The notes beneath the pieces were generated by a model. That model did no database searches, was not told where the DNA came from, and saw nothing but the letters and a program-made list of their open reading frames with translations. This document shows positions 1 to 5,432 of a stretch of DNA of 17,484 nt, one piece after another. The stretch spans positions 1-17,484 of the forward strand of contig JAUYLR010000057.1 of the NCBI GenBank assembly GCA_030698935.1. The letters run 5' to 3'. Made by a program: the position numbers and the translations under genes. The DNA comes from a bacterium (GTDB lineage: Bacteria; Patescibacteriota; Minisyncoccia; Phycocordibacterales; UBA2100). Each line of letters begins with the position of its first letter. The stretch's first letter is position 1.

Positions 1-8
1 TAAGTGCT

Positions 9-56
9 TCCAAATGTTAATAAATTACGCCTAGGCGTAATTTATTAACATTTGGA
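9..56. repeat. Perfect 48-bp loopless palindrome
   Basis: The 24-bp half-sites are exact reverse complements with no spacer, centred between 32 and 33 on CCTAGG. The arms are AT-rich. No T-run follows on either strand, so it is not a typical intrinsic terminator, although it could end a gene lying to the left. A perfect palindrome with no loop can extrude as a cruciform. It can also arise as a snap-back assembly artefact near a contig end. Confidence 0.85.
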
Positions 57-121
57 TCCCGTTGCTACCGGCTACTGGCTTCTTTCTGTGTCTTTCTGCG
101 TTCGGGCTACGATAACCTGCG

Positions 122-149
122 AGCTACTGCTTGCGTCTAGGCAGTAGCT
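122..149. repeat. Hairpin upstream of rpsA
   Basis: AGCTACTGC at 122-130 pairs exactly with GCAGTAGCT at 141-149 across a 10-nt loop. It sits in the 272-bp region before rpsA and overlaps the possible -35 of the rpsA promoter. No T-run follows. It may be an operator-like dyad or the end of an upstream transcript. Confidence 0.6.
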
Positions 150-159
150 ACTATATATT
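131..159 (+). promoter_or_regulatory. Possible rpsA promoter
   Basis: TTGCGT (131-136), a 17-bp spacer and TATATT (154-159) form a weak sigma70-like arrangement. A second possible -10, TATACT at 212-217, lies closer to the gene but has no good -35. The choice between them is open. Confidence 0.3.
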
Positions 160-272
160 GTGCACACGTCGTCGTTTGACGATTTAACAATTTAATAGAG
201 AGCGGACGGTTTATACTCTTCTGCCAAGCGGCTGAAACGGAAGGAGCAGAGGGCACCGGAAGCACTTAACAC

Positions 273-1409
273 ATGTCGGATACAATTATTGGGCAAGATG
301 AGATTTTGGGAGATAAAAAGGTTGGTGGTGAAGACGCGGGAGAAGTTGTAATGAAGGAAGGACCGATGGCGGAACTGCTTCGCTCGGCTCCTAAGGTTCC
401 GTCTATTGATGATGTTGTGGAAGGGCCTGTCATCGCGTTCGGCAGGGCGCGCGTTTTCGTTGATATACACCCCTTCGGCACCGGCATCATTTACGGACGC
501 GAGTATCTCTCGGCCCGCGAGACGCTGAAGAACGTCAACATCGGCGACACCATCACGGCAAAAGTGATGGGCACGGATAACGCCGACGGCTATATTGAAT
601 TAAGTCTGCGCGAAGCGCGGCAGGCCCTCATCTGGAACGAGGCCGAATCCGCGATGAATAAGAAGACGATGTTCCAGCTTCCGATAACGGATGCAAACAA
701 AGGCGGACTCATCATCAACTGGAATGGAATCCACGGCTTCCTCCCCGCCTCCCAGCTTTCTCACGAGCACTATCCGCGCGTTCCGGACGGCGACAAGGAC
801 AAGATTTTCACGGAACTGAAGAAAATGGTCGGCATCAAGATTGACGTGCTTATCATCACCGCGAACCCGAAGGAACAGAAGCTTATTTTCAGCGAAAAGG
901 GCGCGGGTACATCCGAGCGTTCATCCATTGTTGAGAAATACCACACCGGCGATGTGTTTGAGGGCATTGTTACCGGCGCAACGGAATTCGGAATATTCGT
1001 GAAATTGGAAGAGGGTTTGGAAGGATTGGTGCACATTTCAGAAATGGACTGGGCGCTCGTTGAAAATCCGAAGTCGCGCTACAAAGTCGGCGAGAAAGTG
1101 AAGGTAAAGGTTATTGAGATAAAAGACGGCAAGGTGTCGCTTTCCCTCAAAGCGCTCACAGAAGACCCGTGGATTTTAGCGGGAGCCAAGTACAAGAAAG
1201 ACCAGAAGGTGGATGCGGTTGTCATCAAATACAACAAGCACGGCGCGCTCGCATCCATTGAGGAGGGCGTTGCAGGCCTCGTGCACATTTCAGAATTCGC
1301 GAGCGAGGAAGACCTGCATGCAAAATTGGAGCTTGGCAAGGTGTATCCCTTTATAATTACGTTTTTCGAGCCCAAAGAACGAAGAATGACACTCAAGCCT
1401 GCCGCATAA
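273..1409 (+). CDS. rpsA: 30S ribosomal protein S1, four S1 repeats
   Basis: Probable ribosomal protein S1 (378 aa), which binds mRNA on the small subunit and helps initiation. The two C-terminal S1/OB repeats are canonical: about residues 225-293, with GIVTGATEFGIFVKLEEGLEG then GLVHISE, and about 308-376, with GLVHISEF. The two N-terminal repeats (about 48-115 and 130-207) are degenerate, retaining IELSLREA and GIHGFLPASQLS. The protein is shorter than the six-repeat enterobacterial S1 and fits the four-repeat forms of many other phyla. The first 40 residues are acidic and non-conserved. The start is the ATG at 273. GGAAGGAG at 239-246 is too far upstream to serve it, so the start is not firmly fixed. 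Just after the stop lies a second, synonymously diverged copy of the last 13 codons (1452-1493). Confidence 0.93.
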   Translation: MSDTIIGQDEILGDKKVGGEDAGEVVMKEGPMAELLRSAPKVPSIDDVVEGPVIAFGRARVFVDIHPFGTGIIYGREYLSARETLKNVNIGDTITAKVMGTDNADGYIELSLREARQALIWNEAESAMNKKTMFQLPITDANKGGLIINWNGIHGFLPASQLSHEHYPRVPDGDKDKIFTELKKMVGIKIDVLIITANPKEQKLIFSEKGAGTSERSSIVEKYHTGDVFEGIVTGATEFGIFVKLEEGLEGLVHISEMDWALVENPKSRYKVGEKVKVKVIEIKDGKVSLSLKALTEDPWILAGAKYKKDQKVDAVVIKYNKHGALASIEEGVAGLVHISEFASEEDLHAKLELGKVYPFIITFFEPKERRMTLKPAA

Positions 1410-1421
1410 ACATTCTTCCTG

Positions 1422-1450
1422 CCCCGTTAGAAGTAATCTTTCTAACGGGG
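1422..1450. repeat. CCCGTTAGAA hairpin after rpsA
   Basis: CCCCGTTAGAA (1422-1432) and TTCTAACGGGG (1440-1450) form an 11-bp stem with a 7-nt loop. No T-run follows. The arm CCCGTTAGAA/TTCTAACGGG is the same as the terminal inverted repeat of the 122-bp elements before folB and metE, so this is probably a short relative of that family. Confidence 0.75.
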
Positions 1451-1451
1451 T

Positions 1452-1493
1452 GAACCGAAGGAACGACGGATGACGTTGAAGCCTGCGGCATAG
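1452..1493 (+). pseudogene. Duplicated rpsA 3' end, synonymously diverged
   Basis: These 42 nt read EPKERRMTLKPAA plus stop, exactly the C-terminus encoded at 1368-1409. The DNA differs at 10 of 42 positions, every change is synonymous and the stop is TAG instead of TAA. An in-frame TAA seven nt upstream shows the fragment is not the end of a longer ORF. It looks like a remnant of another rpsA allele left by recombination or by an insertion at the gene's 3' end. Confidence 0.85.
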
Positions 1494-1590
1494 GTAGTCT
1501 GTAGTTAGTAGTAAGTAGTCTGTAGAAAAGAAATGGGGTGCAGGCTTTCTGCATTTCACTACTAACTACTGACTACTTTCTACTGACTAT
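1494..1590. repeat. Imperfect inverted repeat between rpsA and pth
   Basis: A low-complexity left arm rich in TAGTCTGTAG and TTAGTAGTA faces a right arm rich in ACTACTGACTAC. The centre is TGCAG-GCTTT-CTGCA flanked by GAAA/TTTC. It lies between the convergent rpsA and pth genes and could fold on either strand, but there is no T-run. Confidence 0.6.
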
Positions 1591-2181
1591 TCAGTTGAAC
1601 TCATTCATCGCCCGCCCCGGTCCCTCCGTCGCGATGACTTCCAACGCGCGCGCGACACGCTTAAACACCGTCTTTAATACTTCAAGCTCATGCGCTTTGA
1701 ATTTCGTAAGAATATAGTTGACGACCACTTTGTCTCCGACGGGCTTTCGCAAAGCGCCGCTCGCCGTTGAGGGAGAAACGCCCACGCGCACGCGCGTAAA
1801 CTTCTTGGTCTTCAGTACCTTCATGAGCGACTCAACGCCCTTGTGCCCGCCGCTTCCGCGGTTGAATGAAATCTTCATTTCGCCCAGCGGCAAGTCCAAA
1901 TCATCGTAGACGACCGCCATGCGCTCGGCCGCCTTCGGGCTTTTCACGAATTTTGAGACGGCGGCGCCGGATTTATTCATGAAGGTGTTCGGGAGCACCA
2001 ATGCCGTCAATGTTTTTCCCACAATGCCCCGCGAAACAAGCGCCTTAGCCTTCTTGTCCTCCTTCCACTCGCTCAATTTCGCGCTTTTTGCGAAATATTC
2101 AACCGCCATGCGCCCCGTATTGTGGCGCGTGCCTTCATATTCGTATCCGGGATTTCCTAAACCGGCGATTATCCATGCCAT
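1591..2181 (-). CDS. pth: Peptidyl-tRNA hydrolase
   Basis: A 196-aa enzyme that cleaves the ester between peptide and tRNA to recycle peptidyl-tRNA dropped from ribosomes. The N-terminus IAGLGNPGYEYEGTRHNTG carries the invariant Asn10 and catalytic His20. PNTFMNKSG (64-72) and YDDLDLPLG (92-100) supply the conserved Asn and Asp93. FNRGSGGHKG and a tail with the usual YILTKF segment complete the fold. Length is normal for bacterial Pth. The start ATG at 2181 has no Shine-Dalgarno sequence but sits 7 nt from an extended -10, suggesting a leaderless mRNA. It is convergent with rpsA and divergent from lepB. Confidence 0.96.
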   Translation of the reverse strand: MAWIIAGLGNPGYEYEGTRHNTGRMAVEYFAKSAKLSEWKEDKKAKALVSRGIVGKTLTALVLPNTFMNKSGAAVSKFVKSPKAAERMAVVYDDLDLPLGEMKISFNRGSGGHKGVESLMKVLKTKKFTRVRVGVSPSTASGALRKPVGDKVVVNYILTKFKAHELEVLKTVFKRVARALEVIATEGPGRAMNEFN

Positions 2182-2188
2182 ACGGTGC

Positions 2189-2197
2189 AGGATAGCA
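2189..2197 (-). promoter_or_regulatory. Extended -10 promoter of pth
   Basis: On the minus strand TGCTATCCT ends 7 nt before the pth ATG. Transcription starting about 7 nt after the hexamer would begin at or next to the A of ATG. Confidence 0.45.
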
Positions 2198-2200
2198 CCG

Positions 2201-2327
2201 AAAGCACGAAATCCGAAGCACGAAATCCGAAAAAATCCAAAGCATAAAATTCAAAATCATGAACAAATTCGGAATTCTTTTATTTTCTCCGTTTTTTGGT
2301 TTTTTCGGATTTCGGATTTCGTGCTTT
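2201..2327. repeat. Inverted repeat with CGAAATCCGAA words
   Basis: A 17-bp arm (2201-2217) is the exact reverse complement of 2311-2327. The left arm word CACGAAATCCGAA is then repeated imperfectly in tandem, and the right side mirrors this. It fills the pth-lepB divergent spacer and has the word-like structure of the other spacer repeats in the window. Confidence 0.75.
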
Positions 2328-2333
2328 GAGCTT

Positions 2334-2356
2334 CGCGAATGTATTCAACATTCGCG
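2334..2356. repeat. Hairpin upstream of lepB
   Basis: CGCGAATGT (2334-2342) pairs with ACATTCGCG (2348-2356) over a 5-nt loop. It spans an in-frame ATG at 2339, which argues that this ATG is intergenic and not the lepB start. Confidence 0.6.
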
Positions 2357-2360
2357 TCGC

Positions 2361-2390
2361 TTGGTGTCAACGGCACGCGCGATGTAGACT
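2361..2390 (+). promoter_or_regulatory. Candidate lepB promoter
   Basis: TTGGTG (2361-2366), an 18-bp spacer and TAGACT (2385-2390) end 8 nt before the ATG at 2399. This predicts a nearly leaderless transcript and supports that start over the ATG at 2339. Confidence 0.4.
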
Positions 2391-2398
2391 GCTCGCAC

Positions 2399-2992
2399 AT
2401 GGAGATGACATTGAAAGATACCATCTCGTCACCGGAAACTCCTCCCGCCTCTTCCCGTTCCATTTTCGGATACACGGTGGTCGCGCTCGGCTTGGCACTC
2501 TTCATCAGGCTTTTTATCGCCGCTCCGTACATCGTGGAGGGCTCCTCCATGGAGCCGGCGTTCGCGGGGTGGGACTATCTGATAATTGATAAGATTGTGT
2601 ACGATATTAAAAAGCCGGAACGCGGGGACGTCATCGTCTTTACGCTCCCGCAAGACGCTTCCCGCTCGCTCATTAAACGCGTTATCGGGTTGCCCGGCGA
2701 AACGGTCAGTATTTCCGGCTCCGCGGTCACTATCGTGAACGCAAGCTACCCCGACGGGTTCACTCTTGAAGAGCCGTACATAGACCCGAAGAATGCCACA
2801 CGGGGCGAGAGCGTTGAGAGGATGCTCGGCGCGGACGAATATTTCGTCATGGGAGACAACAGGCGCGTTTCTTCCGACTCGCGGCTATGGGGAAATCTGC
2901 CTCTCGCGGATATCAGCGGGCGCGTAGATGCCCGCCTCTTCCCTTTCAATGTGATAGGAATTGTTCCGGGGAGATACAGCTACCAGGAATAG
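2399..2992 (+). CDS. lepB: Signal peptidase I
   Basis: A type I signal peptidase (197 aa from this start) that cuts signal peptides from exported proteins at the outer face of the membrane. One transmembrane helix lies at about 23-45. The catalytic Ser50 is in VEGSSMEPAF and the general-base Lys93 is in LIKRVIGLPGE. Later conserved boxes are GDVIVF and VMGDNRRVSSDSR. The frame is open back to an ATG at 2339, but that codon is inside a hairpin and upstream of a likely promoter, so I prefer 2399; 2405 is also possible. It is short and single-spanning, like Gram-positive and CPR enzymes. Confidence 0.93.
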   Translation: MEMTLKDTISSPETPPASSRSIFGYTVVALGLALFIRLFIAAPYIVEGSSMEPAFAGWDYLIIDKIVYDIKKPERGDVIVFTLPQDASRSLIKRVIGLPGETVSISGSAVTIVNASYPDGFTLEEPYIDPKNATRGESVERMLGADEYFVMGDNRRVSSDSRLWGNLPLADISGRVDARLFPFNVIGIVPGRYSYQE

Positions 2993-3022
2993 TTTTTTGA
3001 GTTATTTAGGAAATAGTATGTC

Positions 3023-3100
3023 CCAATCTACAAATGATACGAATACTACGAATGGTTACGAATGTGACCGATTTGTCATTTGTAGTTATTTGTAGATTGG
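3023..3100. repeat. Inverted repeat with CCAATCTACAAAT arms
   Basis: A 13-bp arm (3023-3035) matches the reverse complement of 3088-3100. A second, variant arm with GTAGATTGG follows at 3110-3118. ACGAAT words are repeated between the arms. It fills the lepB to HisRS-like spacer. TTTGTA (3089-3094), 16 bp and TAGATT (3111-3116) inside it could act as a promoter for the next gene. Confidence 0.65.
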
Positions 3101-3127
3101 AATGTATTCGTAGATTGGAACTTATAT

Positions 3128-4387
3128 ATGTTTAGATTAAAAGACACCCAGCATCAGAACACCGCGGAATTCCTTTCCTCGGCAATCGGGATTGCCGAGT
3201 ATTACGGATTCTCTTCGCTGGAAGATGCGGGGAAACTTCCGCGCCCGAAAGAAATCGTTCTTGCGAATCAGCCGGTGAAGCAGATTGAAAAACGCCGGAT
3301 TCCTTCCGCCGCAGAGTGTGAATCCGAAATGACATTCGCGCGGCGCGATGAGCGCGCCCTTGTCTCTGCCGCGAAACGCTGTCTCTCATCCCTGCGAGAC
3401 ACCGGCTCGCGGCTCCTGTGGAGGCAGTCTACGGGCGTATCGCGGGAGCGTTCCAATGTCCCTTCGGTCATATTGGAACTGCATGTCGTTGGCTCATCCG
3501 GAGCAATTGCCGAAGCGCTTCTCATCGTCGTCGCCGATGCCATCGCCGCGGAAGCGGGCATCAAACAGCGCGTCCTTTCCATCAACAGTATCGGCTCCAC
3601 GGATTCTTCCAACCGCTATGTGCGCGACATCGGGGTGTATTTGCGCAAGCACATTGAAAGCATTTCGCCCACTCTGCGGCCGAGGGTTGGGGATGACCCG
3701 CTCGGCGTCTTAATCCAATTGATAGAGCGCGGCCACCCTGCCACATCGCGCGCGCCCCAATCAATGGAATATCTGACGGAAGACGAGCGCAGGAAATTTT
3801 GGAACCTGCTGGAGTACCTGGAAGTGTTCGGACTGCCGTACGAACTGAATCCGCAGGTGCTCGGCAGCCGCGACTGCTGGGTGCATTCTATTTTTGAAAT
3901 AGCCGCCGTTGACGAAGAAACGGGCGCTCGTATTTTGCTCGCGTACGGCGGGCGGTACGATCCGCTCGCCGCGCGGTTTTCCGCCTCGCAGGGTGGAGCG
4001 GGACCCGCAGACGGCGTGCCCGCGGCGGTTATTTCAATCGCCTGCGAGATACACGGGAAAACCAGCGTGAAGCGTGAAGAACGCATAGCTCCCGCTCTTT
4101 ATTTTGCACACTTGGGGCCCGAGGCGCGCCGGCGGTCCCTTGGCGTCATGGAAACCCTGCGCAAGGCGGAAATTCCGGTATACCAATCTCTTCTGCACGA
4201 GCGTATTGCGGAGCAGATGGAGGAGGCGAAAAAATATGCGGTTCCCTATATCCTCCTTATGGGCCACAAAGAGGCGATGGAGGGTACTATCTTGGTGCGC
4301 GAGGTTGCCACAAACTCGCAGGATGCGGTGCAACTTCCCGAATTGACGAATTACCTCAAGCGGCACCGGGTGGTAGCTGTGGCGTAG
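3128..4387 (+). CDS. HisRS-like protein with degenerate catalytic motifs
   Basis: A 419-aa protein related to class II histidyl-tRNA synthetase. SINSIGSTDSSNRYVRDI (151-168) and DDPLGVL (189-195) match the HisRS core, GGRYDPL (274-280) is the HisB motif, and about 323-415 is an HGTP-type anticodon-binding domain (GIIV-like strands, LLMGHKEAMEGTILVREV). The expected motif 1 and the motif 2 Phe-Arg-x-Glu are not visible, and the HisA motif RGLDYY is replaced by GSRDCW (246-251), so the histidine-binding Arg appears lost. This suggests a paralogue without normal aminoacylation activity, comparable in idea to HisZ, rather than the housekeeping enzyme. No his genes adjoin it. The role is unknown; regulation or RNA binding is only a guess. 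Confidence 0.7.
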   Translation: MFRLKDTQHQNTAEFLSSAIGIAEYYGFSSLEDAGKLPRPKEIVLANQPVKQIEKRRIPSAAECESEMTFARRDERALVSAAKRCLSSLRDTGSRLLWRQSTGVSRERSNVPSVILELHVVGSSGAIAEALLIVVADAIAAEAGIKQRVLSINSIGSTDSSNRYVRDIGVYLRKHIESISPTLRPRVGDDPLGVLIQLIERGHPATSRAPQSMEYLTEDERRKFWNLLEYLEVFGLPYELNPQVLGSRDCWVHSIFEIAAVDEETGARILLAYGGRYDPLAARFSASQGGAGPADGVPAAVISIACEIHGKTSVKREERIAPALYFAHLGPEARRRSLGVMETLRKAEIPVYQSLLHERIAEQMEEAKKYAVPYILLMGHKEAMEGTILVREVATNSQDAVQLPELTNYLKRHRVVAVA

Positions 4388-4404
4388 GGGCAACAGGTTA
4401 ATGT

Positions 4405-4524
4405 CAAATTTCAAATGATAAATCTCGAGGAATAATTTCAAATGATAAATTTCAAATTTTTAATTAATGTCCTAATGATTTAATGAATTAATACACTAAG
4501 ATTTGTTTTGTAATTTGAAATTTG
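4405..4524. repeat. AT-rich inverted and direct repeats before rpsU
   Basis: CAAATTTCAAAT (4405-4416) is the reverse complement of 4513-4524. TTTCAAATGATAAAT occurs twice (around 4409 and 4436). This is another short-word spacer repeat, made of a different word from those of neighbouring spacers. No gene is seen here. Confidence 0.7.
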
Positions 4525-4556
4525 AAATTACATATTAAACATTCACTGTGCTGGCC

Positions 4557-4585
4557 TTGCTCTTGGCCGTGCGCAGTGGTATGCT
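4557..4585 (+). promoter_or_regulatory. Extended -10 promoter of rpsU
   Basis: TTGCTC (4557-4562), exactly 17 bp, then TATGCT (4580-4585) preceded by TGG (extended -10). The hexamer ends 7 nt before the ATG at 4593, predicting a leaderless rpsU mRNA. It also shows that the in-frame ATGs at 4548 and 4581 are promoter sequence, not starts. Confidence 0.5.
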
Positions 4586-4592
4586 CCTGCCA

Positions 4593-4922
4593 ATGATAAA
4601 CGCAGAAGTAACTAAGAGCGGAAGCGAAACCGCTATTTCTACTATCCGTAAATTCAGCCGCAAGGTACGCGGCGCGGGTCTTATCCGCACAGTCCGCAAC
4701 AAGCGCTATTTTGAGAGGGGCGCATCAAAAATCGTGAAAAAGAAACGCACGTTGAAGTCAATACGGCGCCGGAAAGAATACGGCCAACTTCTGAAAGAGG
4801 GAAAGGTGACCGAGGAGGTGCGCGGGCATGGCCACACAACGCGCTTCCCGTCGCAGGGGGGCGAATCGCAGCGGCCAAGCCAGCCGGCGCCGGCACATGA
4901 AGGTGCACCGATTGCTCACTAG
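4593..4922 (+). CDS. rpsU: 30S ribosomal protein S21, long C-terminal tail
   Basis: Probable ribosomal protein S21 (109 aa). Residues 4-65 carry the family pattern EVTKSGSE, TIRKFSRKVRGAGLI and RYFE, followed by a very basic KKKRTLKSIRRRK segment. Normal S21 is about 60-70 aa and would end near KEYGQLLKEGK. The remaining ~35 residues are Gly/Pro/His/Gln-rich and are read over the start of ybeY, so the tail is probably an overprinted, poorly constrained extension. The start at 4593 is chosen from the fit to S21 and the promoter 7 nt upstream; there is no Shine-Dalgarno sequence. It is followed by ybeY in the +1 frame, a sensible pairing of two small-subunit functions. Confidence 0.88.
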   Translation: MINAEVTKSGSETAISTIRKFSRKVRGAGLIRTVRNKRYFERGASKIVKKKRTLKSIRRRKEYGQLLKEGKVTEEVRGHGHTTRFPSQGGESQRPSQPAPAHEGAPIAH

Positions 4923-5361
4923 GAGCATGGGAAGTATTCTTGCGCGCGCAACAACGGAGATACGGTGCACGATTTCCTCGCGCGTTCCGCGCATTCCGTT
5001 TGAAACAATAGCCCGCGATATTTTAAGCGAGCGGTACGTCCTGTCGCTCGTCCTCTGCGGTGACACGCTCACAAAGCGCATCAACCGCACCTACAGCCTG
5101 CCTGCGCTGAAGCTTCGGCAGGCAGGGAAAAAAGATTATGCGCCCAACGTCCTTTCATTCCCTCTCGGCGAATATGAGGGGGAGATTTTCCTCAACGTGA
5201 GAAAAGCGGAACGTGAAGCTAGGGCCGCGGACATAAGCGCGCGCGAACGCATCGCGCTTTTATTTGTCCACGGATGCCTGCACCTGCGCGGGATGAAGCA
5301 TGGACACAAGATGGAGGCGGAGGAGCGAAAAGTCTTGAAACGATTTGGCTTCAAAATATAA
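4828..5361 (+). CDS. ybeY: YbeY endoribonuclease
   Basis: Zinc-dependent endoribonuclease YbeY, involved in 16S rRNA maturation and ribosome quality control. NVLSFPLGEYEGEIFLN (107-123) and the metal motif VHGCLHLRGMKHGH give zinc ligands His148, His152 and His158; the usual Asp before the third His is Lys here. The start at 4828 is chosen because AGGAGG (4813-4818) lies 9 nt upstream. It adds an Arg-rich N-terminal extension of about 40 residues that is not typical of the family, and ATGs at 4897 and 4927 are alternatives. From 4828 it overlaps rpsU by 95 bp in another frame. Residues 91-99 are an insertion encoded by a palindrome (5097-5126). Confidence 0.88.
   Translation: MATQRASRRRGANRSGQASRRRHMKVHRLLTRSMGSILARATTEIRCTISSRVPRIPFETIARDILSERYVLSLVLCGDTLTKRINRTYSLPALKLRQAGKKDYAPNVLSFPLGEYEGEIFLNVRKAEREARAADISARERIALLFVHGCLHLRGMKHGHKMEAEERKVLKRFGFKI
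5097..5126. repeat. Palindromic element inserted in frame in ybeY
   Basis: CCTGCCTGC (5097-5105) pairs with GCAGGCAGG (5118-5126), and the centre holds the palindrome GAAGCTTC. It encodes LPALKLRQA, exactly where YbeY proteins normally go from Tyr-Arg/Ser straight to Gly-Lys-Asp. The frame and the flanking conserved residues are intact, so it behaves like the in-frame palindromic elements known from Rickettsia. Confidence 0.75.
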
Positions 5362-5396
5362 AATCTTCTTGCCGCCTTATCCACGCATATATGCAC

Positions 5397-5424
5397 TTTG
5401 TATGCTGAAAATGCGCGCTACAAT
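5397..5424 (+). promoter_or_regulatory. Candidate ftsA promoter
   Basis: TTTGTA (5397-5402), 16 bp and TACAAT (5419-5424), with the hexamer ending 8 nt before the ftsA ATG. This predicts a nearly leaderless mRNA. Confidence 0.42.
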
Positions 5425-5432
5425 GAGAGTTA

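Noticed and set aside
2339-2398. Longer lepB N-terminus starting at ATG 2339
   Set aside because: The codon lies in a hairpin and upstream of a promoter-like pair; the added residues do not resemble a signal peptidase N-terminus.
5377-5385. DnaA-box-like TTATCCACG before ftsA and TTATCAACA (6852-6860) before ftsZ
   Set aside because: Each has one mismatch to TTATCCACA. A few such 9-mers are expected by chance in 17 kb on two strands, and there is no cluster that would suggest an origin.
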